Shown piece after piece: positions 8,712 through 17,419 of a stretch of 64,000 nt of DNA (the first letter of the stretch is position 1; the number at the start of each line of letters is the position of its first letter). The translations under genes were made by a program, and so were the position numbers. The stretch is from Oceanispirochaeta crateris (lineage in GTDB: Bacteria; Spirochaetota; Spirochaetia; DSM-2461), in assembly GCF_008329965.1 (NCBI RefSeq), contig NZ_CP036150.1, positions 124,001-188,000 of the forward strand, given 5' to 3'. The notes under the pieces were generated by a model. It was given only the letters and a program-made list of their open reading frames with translations, was not told where the DNA came from and ran no database searches.

Positions 8712-9476
8712 TTAAAATTGTATCTGATCAGCTGTGCTTGCCTTGAAAATACCAAATCCATTATAGAAATCGGCCAGAACAGGAAAATCAACACAGTGCA
8801 TGGGGTAGAGAGAACGGGGCGCTTCTTTTTTAAAGTAGGCGATTGTTTTATCCACCGTATGGGGATCATTGCTCATCAAATGAAATCCACCTATAACAGA
8901 AAGCAATGGTTTGCCGGTCAACTCCTTCGCATATTCACAAATGTTGCAAATCCCTGAATGTGAACATCCGGTAAGAACCACGACACCCTCTGAGGTATTG
9001 ATAGCCAGAGCCGTATCATCTTTCATGGGATCATCCTTATACATCCCTCTTTCAAAATTCATTTTCCTGGGAATTTCTCCCAGGAATATAATATCCTCGG
9101 ATATGTAATATGGATTTTTGGACTGGCGGATCTCAAAATCATCCTGAACTGTTCTTCTGGTTTTTTCTGATAATTTATCTAGCAGGTCGGGATGAAACAA
9201 TAATGGCTTTTTACCAACAAAGTTGTGATGGACAATCCCGTCAGTATGATCCCAGTGATAGTGAGAAAAAGCAACAATATTGACCTTCTGCAGATCAATT
9301 TTCAAGGCTTCCGCATTCTTCCAATACAGGTCCGTATGACCTGTATCAAAGAGTACCCGGTGATTTACTGTTTCCAATAAGGCCGAGAATCCCCACTCGC
9401 TTCGGCAGTGCCTGGCACCCTTATGGCCAACCTGGTTTTCACAGAGAATTGTAATCCTAGTATTGCCGTTCATCAT
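8712..9476 (-). CDS. MBL-fold metallohydrolase (dihydropterin/cyclic-phosphate type subfamily)
   Basis: A 254-residue metallo-beta-lactamase fold protein. The metal site motif SHYHWDHTDG (HxHxDH) is present, as are VVLTGCSHSGICNI and the terminal histidine region PMHCVDF. Its overall pattern (ITILCENQ, then GFSALLE and LFDTGHTD near the start) is that of archaeal/clostridial proteins annotated as beta-ribofuranosylaminobenzene 5'-phosphate synthase-like, whose real substrates are mostly unknown. It begins 22 bases after the CobW-type GTPase and is probably cotranscribed with it. MBL proteins of this subfamily often accompany Orp/NifX loci, which fits here; the exact reaction is not known. The gene converges on DUF134. 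Confidence 0.83.
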   Translation of the reverse strand: MMNGNTRITILCENQVGHKGARHCRSEWGFSALLETVNHRVLFDTGHTDLYWKNAEALKIDLQKVNIVAFSHYHWDHTDGIVHHNFVGKKPLLFHPDLLDKLSEKTRRTVQDDFEIRQSKNPYYISEDIIFLGEIPRKMNFERGMYKDDPMKDDTALAINTSEGVVVLTGCSHSGICNICEYAKELTGKPLLSVIGGFHLMSNDPHTVDKTIAYFKKEAPRSLYPMHCVDFPVLADFYNGFGIFKASTADQIQF

Positions 9477-9498
9477 TCATTCAGTATGAACAGGAACT

Positions 9499-10443
9499 TC
9501 AGATGTTATCAACCCTGAACAAAGCTGAAAATCTGTCTTTCAGGAATTTTGTTTCTTCTTTCAGGCAGAAAAATGTCAAAAGGGAATCCCCTTTTGGGAT
9601 TGTATCGGCTGGGGGCGAGTGGAGGCTTGTCTGTTCTCCATCGAATTGCAGGTTCAATACCTTTCCTCTTTGGTAAATAAGAGATTTTAATCGGATTATT
9701 TTATATCTGTTTTCGTTAATGATCGTTTTCATTTCAGCAATCGTGCCAGTAAACCTCCCCTTTAGTGATAGAGATACAATTCCATCCTTACCCGGGTTAA
9801 ATCTATCAAAGTTAGAGAGAGCAGGGCTGCTTGAATTCTCTCGCTTCTGTAATGATGTGGACAACGGTTCGTCCCATATTCCCTTACGGCAAAGGACAGA
9901 TCCCGTCAGTCCAGGATAATGTAGACTGAGTTTCTCTCTTGTCTTGTTCAGCAAACCACCGTCGTACATATCTGCCTTGGTCATTAGAATCAAGGGCTCT
10001 CCTTCAAACTGACGCGAATAGGCAGGAAGGACATCATGATAACGGTCGCACTGACGGGCGTCCACACAGACCAAAACCTGGGAAATAATGATTTTTGCCG
10101 AAGGGAAGTTTTTATCAATCATCTGTTTCATTTCCCAGGGGACAGCTAAACCTGTGGCTTCGATGAAAATTTCATCGGGCTGTTCTTCATTTACGACCTT
10201 TAAAAGTGTGTCCAGCAGCCTTTCCTTCAGACTGCAGCAGATGCAGCCCCCTGTTATTTCTTTTTTGGAGTAGACCCCTTTGGAGATCATCATGCTGTCA
10301 ATATTCACTTCACCAAAATCATTTATAATGACCACGGTTCTTGTTTCCGAATCCAGACTTTGAAGGAGGGTATTGAGAACCGTCGTTTTTCCACTGCCTA
10401 GGAACCCACCTAGGATTGTTGTTTTTATTGGCATTGTATTCAT
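9499..10443 (-). CDS. CobW/COG0523-family G3E GTPase (metal chaperone type)
   Basis: A P-loop GTPase of the CobW/YjiA/ZNG group, which delivers zinc, cobalt or other metals to client enzymes. Visible: Walker A GGFLGSGKTT near the start, the metal-binding CxCC loop GGCICCSLKERL, the switch region IFIEATGLAVPWEM, and the guanine motif LMTKAD. The C-terminal domain is short and divergent. The frame is open to TTG 10524, but the protein family begins at MNTMPIKTT, so ATG 10443 is chosen; neither start has a strong ribosome site. Cotranscription with the MBL-fold gene suggests it may metallate that enzyme, which is inference. Confidence 0.85.
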   Translation of the reverse strand: MNTMPIKTTILGGFLGSGKTTVLNTLLQSLDSETRTVVIINDFGEVNIDSMMISKGVYSKKEITGGCICCSLKERLLDTLLKVVNEEQPDEIFIEATGLAVPWEMKQMIDKNFPSAKIIISQVLVCVDARQCDRYHDVLPAYSRQFEGEPLILMTKADMYDGGLLNKTREKLSLHYPGLTGSVLCRKGIWDEPLSTSLQKRENSSSPALSNFDRFNPGKDGIVSLSLKGRFTGTIAEMKTIINENRYKIIRLKSLIYQRGKVLNLQFDGEQTSLHSPPADTIPKGDSLLTFFCLKEETKFLKDRFSALFRVDNI

Positions 10444-10540
10444 AGTTGGGAGTATAGGAACAGGAGCGCTAAGCTGTAAAGTGGAAACAGACCTAATCGA
10501 TAAATATTGACTGAATTGATACAAAGTCCTATAATTACAC

Positions 10541-10552
10541 TAATAATTATTA
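10541..10552. promoter_or_regulatory. 12-bp AT-rich palindrome between cobW-like gene and lipoprotein gene
   Basis: TAATAATTATTA is a perfect palindrome in the very AT-rich 62-base region between the CobW frame and the lipoprotein gene, with a similar AATAATTATATT close by. It may be an operator or simply AT-rich promoter DNA. Confidence 0.25.
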
Positions 10553-10585
10553 AAAATACAAAAATAATTATATTAGGAGGATTCT

Positions 10586-11299
10586 ATGAAGAAAATAATT
10601 TTATTATCTTTGCTTGCCATATCAATGATTTTCATGGGTTGCGGCAAACCCGCCGCTCCCGCGGCTGCTGCCGCACCAGCTGCGCAGGCTAAAGCCGTTT
10701 CCGACGGGAGCGCAGACCTGGTTATCGATTTCCAGACAAACCTTGCTGCCGATGATGCAGAGAGCCACTTTAACTGGAAAGGTAACATCCGCTACATGGC
10801 TGCAGAAGATTCTTATGATGCCGTAAGTGGAGCTTCCGCTAAGGGTTCTACCCACCTGTTTCAGGCATATCTATATGATGTAGAAGGAAATCCTACAATG
10901 GGAACCGGTCTTAGAGGACTGTTTTTGTATGGTGTAAACGATTTAGCCACAGTTCAGCATGATAATCTGAATGCTTCTAAGGCTGCTGATGGTACCATCA
11001 TGATTCAGTATGTTCACCGCGGTACAGCCTATCGGTTTTTCACAGACTCCGATGGAATTCTTTCTCTGCCTGACGGATCTTTTGAAAGCAGAAAGATTGG
11101 TACTCCTGATGCTATCGAAGCTGCCTTTTCTTCCGATGGAACCGCTTCTGGTGTAGACTTTGATAAAGTATGGGCCAGCGATGTTATGTTTGCCGGTGCC
11201 AGTGACAAAGCCATGTATGTTTTTGACGGTGATCTTCAGGTCACTCTTGAAAATGATATACTTGCCATAAATGGTGTACTAACAGCCGTTGAGCAGTAA
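10586..11299 (+). CDS. Hypothetical lipoprotein with Ala/Pro-rich linker
   Basis: A 237-residue exported lipoprotein I do not recognise. It has a lysine start, a hydrophobic core and the lipobox IFMGC (cleavage before Cys about residue 19), then an Ala/Pro-rich linker typical of surface lipoproteins, and a ~190-residue soluble domain. The domain has repeated short beta-like segments (TNLAADDAESHFNWKGNIR, YDVEGNPTMGTGLRGLFL, GTAYRFFTDSDGILSLPDG) and looks all-beta. AGGAGG stands six bases before the ATG. A strong terminator follows, and the gene is divergent from the CobW-type GTPase, so it is monocistronic. Function unknown. Confidence 0.82.
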   Translation: MKKIILLSLLAISMIFMGCGKPAAPAAAAAPAAQAKAVSDGSADLVIDFQTNLAADDAESHFNWKGNIRYMAAEDSYDAVSGASAKGSTHLFQAYLYDVEGNPTMGTGLRGLFLYGVNDLATVQHDNLNASKAADGTIMIQYVHRGTAYRFFTDSDGILSLPDGSFESRKIGTPDAIEAAFSSDGTASGVDFDKVWASDVMFAGASDKAMYVFDGDLQVTLENDILAINGVLTAVEQ

Positions 11300-11327
11300 T
11301 CTCAAACTTTACTGATTTGAATCATAA

Positions 11328-11356
11328 CCGCTGATCCTTGGATCAGCGGTTTTTTT
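11328..11356 (+). terminator. Strong Rho-independent terminator
   Basis: A 9-bp perfect stem CCGCTGATC / GATCAGCGG with a CTTG loop is followed by seven T. It ends the lipoprotein transcript 28 bases after its stop. Confidence 0.92.
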
Positions 11357-11413
11357 ATAACTGTGAGATTTTATTGGCGGGGATTAATTATAGGGTAGGA
11401 TTTTGACTTTATA

Positions 11414-11445
11414 ATAAAAAAAGGATCACCCGATTGTGATCCTTT
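11414..11445 (-). terminator. Terminator of the first initiator tRNA gene
   Basis: On the minus strand a 10-bp stem AAAGGATCAC / GTGATCCTTT with a six-base loop is followed by a T run. It begins eight bases after the tRNA 3' end. Confidence 0.88.
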
Positions 11446-11452
11446 AAGACTA

Positions 11453-11525
11453 TAGCAGGGGTAGGACTCGAACCTACGGCCTTTGGGTTATGAGCCCAAC
11501 GAGCTGCCAACTGCTCCACCCTGCG
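11453..11525 (-). tRNA. Initiator tRNA-fMet (CAT), copy 1
   Basis: A 73-base cloverleaf, CCA not encoded, anticodon CAT at 11492-11490. All arms pair: acceptor CGCAGGG with CCCTGC, D stem GAGC/GCTC, T stem GTAGG/CCTAC. Three features mark it as the initiator rather than elongator tRNA-Met: the first acceptor position is an unpaired C opposite T72, the anticodon stem carries GGG/CCC next to the loop, and the D stem has the A11-T24 pair. It has its own promoter and terminator. The sequence is identical to copy 2. Confidence 0.95.
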
Positions 11526-11539
11526 ACGTTTGCTTGAAG

Positions 11540-11568
11540 AAGATATGCTGTTTGCACACTAATGTCAA
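11540..11568 (-). promoter_or_regulatory. Promoter of tRNA-fMet copy 1
   Basis: On the minus strand TTGACA (11568-11563), a 17-base spacer, then TATCTT (11545-11540), ending 14 bases before the mature tRNA. Confidence 0.82.
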
Positions 11569-11717
11569 TAAAAGATCAGAAATTATATTTAAAACATAGA
11601 AAAATCTAGAATTTACCTTTGGCATAACTATAAAAATAGATGTTTTTAAGTAATTCCTCAATGGCGTATATTCTTGTTTTCCGTCTTATATAAATGGTGT
11701 ATTTCAAAGGCTTATAA

Positions 11718-11748
11718 ATAAAAAACAGCAAAGATAAATCTTTGCTGT
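11718..11748 (-). terminator. Terminator of the second initiator tRNA gene
   Basis: On the minus strand a 10-bp perfect stem ACAGCAAAGA / TCTTTGCTGT with a TTTA loop is followed by a run of T. It starts ten bases after the tRNA 3' end and separates the two tRNA transcripts. Confidence 0.88.
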
Positions 11749-11757
11749 ATAAACTAT

Positions 11758-11830
11758 TAGCAGGGGTAGGACTCGAACCTACGGCCTTTGGGTTATGAGC
11801 CCAACGAGCTGCCAACTGCTCCACCCTGCG
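11758..11830 (-). tRNA. Initiator tRNA-fMet (CAT), copy 2
   Basis: Identical in all 73 bases to the copy at 11453-11525, with the same initiator marks (C1 opposite T72, GGG/CCC anticodon stem). The anticodon is at 11797-11795. It is separately promoted and terminated, and the flanks of the two copies are not alike beyond a few bases, so the duplication is old while the gene sequence has been kept identical. Confidence 0.95.
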
Positions 11831-11844
11831 ACGTTGGTTTCAAG

Positions 11845-11873
11845 AGAATATATTGATTCTGGATTATTGTCAA
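11845..11873 (-). promoter_or_regulatory. Promoter of tRNA-fMet copy 2
   Basis: On the minus strand TTGACA (11873-11868), a 17-base spacer, and TATTCT (11850-11845), placed as in copy 1. Confidence 0.82.
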
Positions 11874-11918
11874 TAGAATATTTTAAAAAGTTCATTTTGT
11901 TCGCACAGACGGCAATTC

Positions 11919-12620
11919 TCAGACCCTGTAGGCTTCTCTGTCCTCCCGTACGGCCCGGCTCATCAGAGTTCTGGTGTGTCTGTATAAGATCAACAGCAAA
12001 GGGATGACCAACCAGGCAAGCCATGTTTCTGTAAACAGAAAAAAATCATAGAGGCCATGATAGAAGATGGCTAGGAATAACCCGAATGTGCGATTGTCTT
12101 TCTGATCAAATTTGGCTTTGCCTATATAATAGCCCATGAGTCCCGAGGCTAGGCCATGAAGAGGGACCGATGTGATTCCCCTCATAATCAATAGGCTCCA
12201 GGGATTGGAGGAGTTCATGCTGTAGAGGATGTTTTCCATGAAGGCAAAACCAAGACCTGCTGCCATTGTATATACAATTCCGTCATTGACTTCGTCAAAC
12301 TCAGGCAGGGGGAAGATGTACCTGTTGACTACGGCCATTTTACAGCTTTCTTCTACCAAAGCAGCAATCACAAAGGCTTTCACAGCTGCTAAAGCCAGGG
12401 GGGAGAGATTTTCCGGGATTATGCTGGAGAATAGCAGTTCTATAATGAGAGCCGGTAATGTGGCCCCAATGCCCCACAGAAAGGCCTTCGTCACAGTTTT
12501 GCGAGGTTCCGGCCTTGGATCTCTTTTGTAAAAATATCCAAGGAGGACCAATGCCGGAATGAGGGCCAGGAGAAAGTTGATGACCTGGGGAAGCAATAGA
12601 AGAGAAAAAATGAAAAACAC
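11919..12620 (-). CDS. prsW: PrsW-family intramembrane metalloprotease
   Basis: A 233-residue polytopic membrane protein of the PrsW family (Bacillus PrsW cuts the anti-sigma factor RsiW within the membrane). The catalytic motifs are visible: ALVEESCKMAVV (EExxK), GFAFMENILYSM (E in the second motif) and PLHGLASGLMGYY (His), each in a predicted helix, with about seven helices in all. The start is a GTG at 12620 with AGGGA at the end of hisC; only three bases separate the genes, so they are cotranscribed. No anti-sigma factor gene is adjacent, so the substrate is unknown. Confidence 0.88.
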   Translation of the reverse strand: MFFIFSLLLLPQVINFLLALIPALVLLGYFYKRDPRPEPRKTVTKAFLWGIGATLPALIIELLFSSIIPENLSPLALAAVKAFVIAALVEESCKMAVVNRYIFPLPEFDEVNDGIVYTMAAGLGFAFMENILYSMNSSNPWSLLIMRGITSVPLHGLASGLMGYYIGKAKFDQKDNRTFGLFLAIFYHGLYDFFLFTETWLAWLVIPLLLILYRHTRTLMSRAVREDREAYRV

Positions 12621-12623
12621 CTT

Positions 12624-13679
12624 TTATTCCCTAAGACTCTTTAACAGCCGTATGAATTCTTCATTTTGTTCCTGTGTGCCTATGGTGTATCGTATCCAGT
12701 CTTCCATGCCGAAGGAAGCCAGAGGGCGGATTGCCATGCCCTGATCCAGGAAATCATCAAAGACTTCTTTGCTGTCTTTTCCTATCCTTATACATATGAA
12801 ATTGGCCTCGCTGGGATAATAGAAATAATTGTCCCTATCCAATGCCTCGTACAGATACTTCTTTCCTTCAGAACAAAGGTTCAGAGTTTTTTGTATAAAG
12901 TCATGATCGTTTAGGGCTTCAGCCGCTGCACATTGAGCTAAGAGGTTCACATTGAAGGCCTGTTTTGCCCTGAAAATTTCTTGGGTCAATGAGGGGTAAG
13001 CCATGGCGTAACCGATTCTGAGGCCCGCAAGGCCGTAGATCTTTGAAAAAGTTCTAGTGACAATAAGGTTGGGAAAATCCATCACCAGATCACAGCCGGA
13101 ACCAAAATCTTCATGAGTTGCAAATTCTGCATAGGCTTCATCCAGTACCAGTATGACATGATTGGGAAGGCGCTTTAAAAAAGAACGGATTTCATTTTGT
13201 TTTAGAAATGTTCCTGTGGGATTGTTGGGGTTTGCGATAAATACAAGACAGGTCTCGTCTGTGATGGCTGCCAGCATTGCTTCTGTATCAAAAAAGCCAT
13301 CTCTAAGAGCTATCTTGATGACATGTCCACCAAAAAGTAGGCCCGAAAAATTATACTCTGAAAATGTCGAGTCTGCAGTGATGACTTCCTGACCTTCTTC
13401 CAGAAAGGTTCCTGCGATGAGGGCGAATATTTCATCAGATCCATTGCCTACGATGAAGCATTCCGGGGCCAGCTTGTAGTGGTCGGCCAGGGCAGATATC
13501 AAGGTTCCCGATCGTCCGTCAGGATAGCGGTTGAGATGGTTTAATTCCTGCTGTATTGCATTGAGGGCTTTGGGGGATGGGCCCAGGGGATTTTCATTGG
13601 AGGATAGTTTTATTGCACCAGGTTTTGTTTTACCGGCAATATAAGGGGTTACGTTTCTTAGGGTCTTTCGGATTTTCAT
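12624..13679 (-). CDS. hisC: Histidinol-phosphate aminotransferase
   Basis: A 351-residue PLP-dependent fold-type I aminotransferase that converts imidazole acetol phosphate and glutamate to histidinol phosphate and 2-oxoglutarate in histidine synthesis. The family start IRKTLRNVTPYIAGK, the substrate loop KLSSNENPLGPSP, NRYPDG, GNGSDEI, the ANPNNPTGT motif, VLDEAYAEF, and the PLP lysine in TFSKIYGLAGLRIGY are all present. AAGGAG precedes the ATG. It stands apart from other his genes, as is common in spirochaetes, and a broader role in aromatic amino acid transamination cannot be excluded. Followed at three bases by prsW. Confidence 0.93.
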   Translation of the reverse strand: MKIRKTLRNVTPYIAGKTKPGAIKLSSNENPLGPSPKALNAIQQELNHLNRYPDGRSGTLISALADHYKLAPECFIVGNGSDEIFALIAGTFLEEGQEVITADSTFSEYNFSGLLFGGHVIKIALRDGFFDTEAMLAAITDETCLVFIANPNNPTGTFLKQNEIRSFLKRLPNHVILVLDEAYAEFATHEDFGSGCDLVMDFPNLIVTRTFSKIYGLAGLRIGYAMAYPSLTQEIFRAKQAFNVNLLAQCAAAEALNDHDFIQKTLNLCSEGKKYLYEALDRDNYFYYPSEANFICIRIGKDSKEVFDDFLDQGMAIRPLASFGMEDWIRYTIGTQEQNEEFIRLLKSLRE

Positions 13680-13729
13680 GGGTGCTCCTTGTCATGGAAG
13701 GCCTTAATCTTCCCGGGGGTACATATGCG

Positions 13730-15139
13730 TCAGTGCTTACAATATTTATGGAGCATCTGCTTAAGGTCAATAGGACTGACTGGTTTTCCTAGAAAATCAT
13801 TCATCCCTGCATCAGTAATTTTTTTCATATCTTCATGTAGAGCCAGAGCCGTGAGGGCAATAATCGGTGTATTCTCCTGGGTCTCTTTTTCAAGGTCTCG
13901 AATTTCCATAGCCGTTTCATAACCGTCTTTTTCGGGCATCTGTATGTCCATGAGGATTAAATCCGGCTTGTGTTTTTTGTATTCCCTGATGCCTTCGTTT
14001 CCATTTTCTGCGGTGATGACCCTGTATCCTGCCTTTTCCATTGTCCTTACGGCCAATAGCTGATTGATCCTATTATCCTCCAGGAGGAGGATCAGAGGTC
14101 CCAGAGGAAGAAACACATCGGCATCACTTTTGGGGGGAGAATTTTTATGAATCCTGGGTTCTTCCTTGCTTTCATCCGGTAGCAGTAGGGGTAGGAAAAA
14201 TCTGAATCTGCTGCCCTTGCCGGCTGCACTTTTTACATCAATCTGGCCACCCATCCGGCTTGTCAGATAAGCACAAATTGCCAGCCCGAGACCCGTCCCC
14301 CCATATTTTCTTGTTGTTGAGGCATCGACCTGTGTAAAGGACTGAAACAGCAGATGCTGCTTCTCCTTGGGGATGCCAATTCCTGAATCGCTGATAGAAA
14401 AAAACAATCTATGGGGACTCTTCTTTTTATCAATATGGCTAGATAATTCAATGAATCCGTTGGGAGTAAACTTCAGGGCATTGTTTAAAAGATTCTGTAT
14501 GACCTGCCCGATTCTGATGGGGTCGCCCATTATTACCTCGGGTAAATCAGAGGCTGGGTTGTACTTAAAATCAACTCCCTTTGCTTTTGCCTGGGGAATG
14601 AAGAGTTTCACTATGTTTTCAAGCAAACTATGTATGGGAATTGGAATATGCTCAATGCTCAGGTTGCCGGATTCCATCTTGGAAAAATCAAGGATATCGT
14701 TAATGACCCGCATTAAGGAGTCCGCCGACAGGTGTATGATATTTAAGTACTCCTTTAAGACAGGACTTATGTCTTCTTCCAGAGCCAGATCTGTCATGCC
14801 GATGATCCCGTTCATAGGTGTTCTGATTTCATGGGTCATAGCAGCCAGGAACGTATTTGTATCTCCCTCCTGGCTTGTTTTGTTTTCATTATCCACCACA
14901 TTCAAGAGCCACATAATCGGACCGGATACTTCATCTCCGGATATTTTCTTCAGAGTTATTTCTTTTTGTCTGGGAGTCAGAAGGGCATGAATGTGACGTC
15001 CCTTCAGGTCCCCTTCCTCTAAGTTCAGCATTTTCCCGGCAAAGTCATTTGCCGACTGAATCAAGCCGGAATGATCTGTGATAATCAGAGCTGTTTTCAT
15101 ATTGATGAATAATTTTTGTAGCTGGGCTCCTGTGATCAC
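13730..15139 (-). CDS. Cytoplasmic hybrid histidine kinase (PAS-HisKA-HATPase-receiver)
   Basis: A 469-residue kinase with no membrane segment. A compact PAS-like N-terminus (about 1-70, LIITDHSGLIQSANDFAGKML) is followed by HisKA with His in AMTHEIRTPMNGIIGM (about residue 103), an ATPase domain (NNALKFTPNG, DSGIGIP, GTGLGLAI), and a receiver with phospho-acceptor in LILMDIQMPEKDG and KPVSPIDL. GTG start overlaps the stop of the MFS-HEAT gene (GTGA), with AAGGAGGAG upstream, so the two are translated together. That coupling suggests the membrane MFS-HEAT protein is its sensor or partner, as in other transporter-kinase pairs. No output regulator is adjacent. Confidence 0.9.
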   Translation of the reverse strand: MITGAQLQKLFINMKTALIITDHSGLIQSANDFAGKMLNLEEGDLKGRHIHALLTPRQKEITLKKISGDEVSGPIMWLLNVVDNENKTSQEGDTNTFLAAMTHEIRTPMNGIIGMTDLALEEDISPVLKEYLNIIHLSADSLMRVINDILDFSKMESGNLSIEHIPIPIHSLLENIVKLFIPQAKAKGVDFKYNPASDLPEVIMGDPIRIGQVIQNLLNNALKFTPNGFIELSSHIDKKKSPHRLFFSISDSGIGIPKEKQHLLFQSFTQVDASTTRKYGGTGLGLAICAYLTSRMGGQIDVKSAAGKGSRFRFFLPLLLPDESKEEPRIHKNSPPKSDADVFLPLGPLILLLEDNRINQLLAVRTMEKAGYRVITAENGNEGIREYKKHKPDLILMDIQMPEKDGYETAMEIRDLEKETQENTPIIALTALALHEDMKKITDAGMNDFLGKPVSPIDLKQMLHKYCKH

Positions 15140-17331
15140 AGTTCTCCTCCTTTTCTGAGTATCTGATAAGTATAGTACAAAGCGGCAATTGTGTTGGTGG
15201 GATCCGTAAAATTCAGATCAAAACTTTGAATGGAACGGACGACGGGAATCGCGGCTCCTTCAACTCGTCTCTCTTCACTCAATTGCTTCCGGCACCAGGT
15301 CCATATTTCGCTGTATTTCCCTTTACTAAATGAAGAGTCCATATGATCTCTGGCCTGAAAGAAGATATCCATTTCTCTTGTTTCATCCAGAAGAATATGC
15401 AGACCTTCTCCAGATTCCTGGTTATTCATCTGGTAAATCCAAGCTATGGGGGGACTGAGGTTTTGCTGGCGGCAGATCAGGGTAATCACACTCTGTTCGT
15501 AACTTTCTCCCAGCTCTGCCTGTTCCCGGGAGAATGTTTCTTCCAGCCATGGTCCTTGAGGGTCCATATTGTGGAGAGCGATAATATAATTTAAATCACT
15601 GTGGATATTGCCTCTCTTCCCCTGTATGAACTTTTGAAATATGAGGTCTGTTTTTTCTGTGTTTCCGATTCTGCCCAGTGATTTTGCGGCGGTGGATGCT
15701 GTTATGGGATCAGGATCATCGAGGAGTTCGATCAGCGCCTTTTCTACGGCATCCATGGGGTAAGACCCCAGAGCAAAGATGGCGGCGTTTCTGGATAGAG
15801 AATAGACGTTTTGGGCTTCTCGTATTAATTCTGGGACTAGTTCTGGACGTTTTTTGTCAAAGAGTGTTTTCATTATGTCAGATTTTTCTGAGCTTAGAGG
15901 GTTGAGGAACATCTGTCTTATTTCATCATTGGCAAGAGATGAACCAGTATAGGCAAGTGAAAGGATCAGTGTTTTTCTCTTGAGGTTGCTGTTGCCGTTA
16001 TTCAGTCTGGTAATATCCCGGAAGGTCCTCATATGCTCCAGTGAAAATATCATGGCCCAGGTCTTTCTTACAGTTGTACTTCCTTCTTCGCTGAATCTGG
16101 CAGCCGTTATGGCTATGAGTATGCTGAACAGTAGCCCCAGAGAAAAAGTCAGTCCATAAATATTTATATAAGGCAAATTGCCTGCGGTACTGGACAGGTC
16201 CGCCAACCCGCCGGCAAGAAAACCGAGAAGAAGTGCCAGGAAGGAGGTGACCACAATGTCCATGGATGTAAAACTTATGGTGCCTTCATCGGGAATGGTC
16301 TGGACAAAAAGTCTTGCGGACAATAGGGATAAAATATTTTGAATGAAAACGGTTAAAAATCCCAGAATATAGAAGAACTCAGGACTCCTGTCGGGCTGGA
16401 TTCCCATCCATGTAGAAAATATAATGCCCGCCGTAATGGCGGCGGGGAGTATGAAAGGCCGACTTCCCAGTCGGTCAGCAAAGGGTCTGATCAGCAGAGC
16501 TGCAAAGATAGAAGATGTTGTAATGATTAGGGTGTACATGAAAATCTGAGACGTCGAAAACCCGGCGTATTGTCTGAGAAAGGGAATTGTCATGGCTGCG
16601 ATAATCTCAATGGATATGGCACTCCATCGCAGGATGAGAATTGATCTATCTTTTTTCTGTTTCATGGCTTTGACAAAAATCTTGCCCATATGTTCACCTG
16701 GGATATAATCCACAACTTCACGGTTGGGAATTTTTTTAAGATTCAAACTGGCCATTATGTTCATCACAATTCCCAACATCTGCAGGCTAAGTATCCCTGT
16801 CAGTTCGGATAAGAATGTGAGAGATGTCCAAACAAAACTAAAAAATCGTGATAACAGGGCCATCGTGTTGAACCGACTGGAAAGGGTCATAATCACCTCT
16901 CCTCTGGTCCGGCTGGTCGAGACCATCTTCTGTATTGTCTGCTGAACGGCTACTCCTATGGTCCGGACCATACAAAACATGGTATAGGTCGTCAGAATCA
17001 GATAAATAGCCGGGGGGCCGGATAGGAAGGGCAGGGCAAGATAAGCGAGGCAGATGATCCCTCTGAGCTGCCAGGCAATATACCCCACCATCTTGTTTGA
17101 TTTCCCCCTGAACAGACGGGGATATAGAATCAACAGGCCTCCGGTGATGTAGGCCGCTGCAGAAATATAGCCAAGTTGAGTATTGGTAGCGCCATATAAA
17201 ATGGCCAGAAGATAAACCGTGGTATTGCCTAGAAAACTGAAGCCAATGCCGTTGAATGAGGCAAATCTAAAATAATACTTTCTGGCTGTTTCTCTTTCTT
17301 TTTGAGATAGGTATTTAGTTTTCTTTATCAT
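15136..17331 (-). CDS. MFS-like 12-TM membrane protein with C-terminal HEAT-repeat domain
   Basis: A 731-residue protein. Residues 1 to about 430 contain some 12 hydrophobic helices arranged as a major facilitator, including FADRLGSRPF, the typical loop motif of the family. Residues from about 450 onward are soluble and helical, with HEAT-like repeats: RNAAIFALGSYPMDAVEKALIELLDDPDP, then ITASTAAKSLGRIGNTEKTDLIF. Long soluble tails are unusual in MFS carriers and point to a sensory or scaffold role. It is first in a two-gene unit with a cytoplasmic hybrid kinase, with which it overlaps. A transporter-like receptor for the kinase is plausible; the ligand is unknown. Confidence 0.8.
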   Translation of the reverse strand: MIKKTKYLSQKERETARKYYFRFASFNGIGFSFLGNTTVYLLAILYGATNTQLGYISAAAYITGGLLILYPRLFRGKSNKMVGYIAWQLRGIICLAYLALPFLSGPPAIYLILTTYTMFCMVRTIGVAVQQTIQKMVSTSRTRGEVIMTLSSRFNTMALLSRFFSFVWTSLTFLSELTGILSLQMLGIVMNIMASLNLKKIPNREVVDYIPGEHMGKIFVKAMKQKKDRSILILRWSAISIEIIAAMTIPFLRQYAGFSTSQIFMYTLIITTSSIFAALLIRPFADRLGSRPFILPAAITAGIIFSTWMGIQPDRSPEFFYILGFLTVFIQNILSLLSARLFVQTIPDEGTISFTSMDIVVTSFLALLLGFLAGGLADLSSTAGNLPYINIYGLTFSLGLLFSILIAITAARFSEEGSTTVRKTWAMIFSLEHMRTFRDITRLNNGNSNLKRKTLILSLAYTGSSLANDEIRQMFLNPLSSEKSDIMKTLFDKKRPELVPELIREAQNVYSLSRNAAIFALGSYPMDAVEKALIELLDDPDPITASTAAKSLGRIGNTEKTDLIFQKFIQGKRGNIHSDLNYIIALHNMDPQGPWLEETFSREQAELGESYEQSVITLICRQQNLSPPIAWIYQMNNQESGEGLHILLDETREMDIFFQARDHMDSSFSKGKYSEIWTWCRKQLSEERRVEGAAIPVVRSIQSFDLNFTDPTNTIAALYYTYQILRKGGEL

Positions 17332-17419
17332 GAGCAGATGTATCCTGTATTAAGAAAAGTGCCTCTGCTAAAAAATAATAGGTTTTAAATAGGCTCAGGT
17401 AAAGAAGAAACCATAAAAA

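Noticed and set aside
11606-11824. 72-residue ORF on the minus strand across tRNA-fMet copy 2
   Set aside because: It begins inside the tRNA gene and its first residues are a translation of the tRNA; it runs on through the tRNA terminator. A shadow, not a gene.
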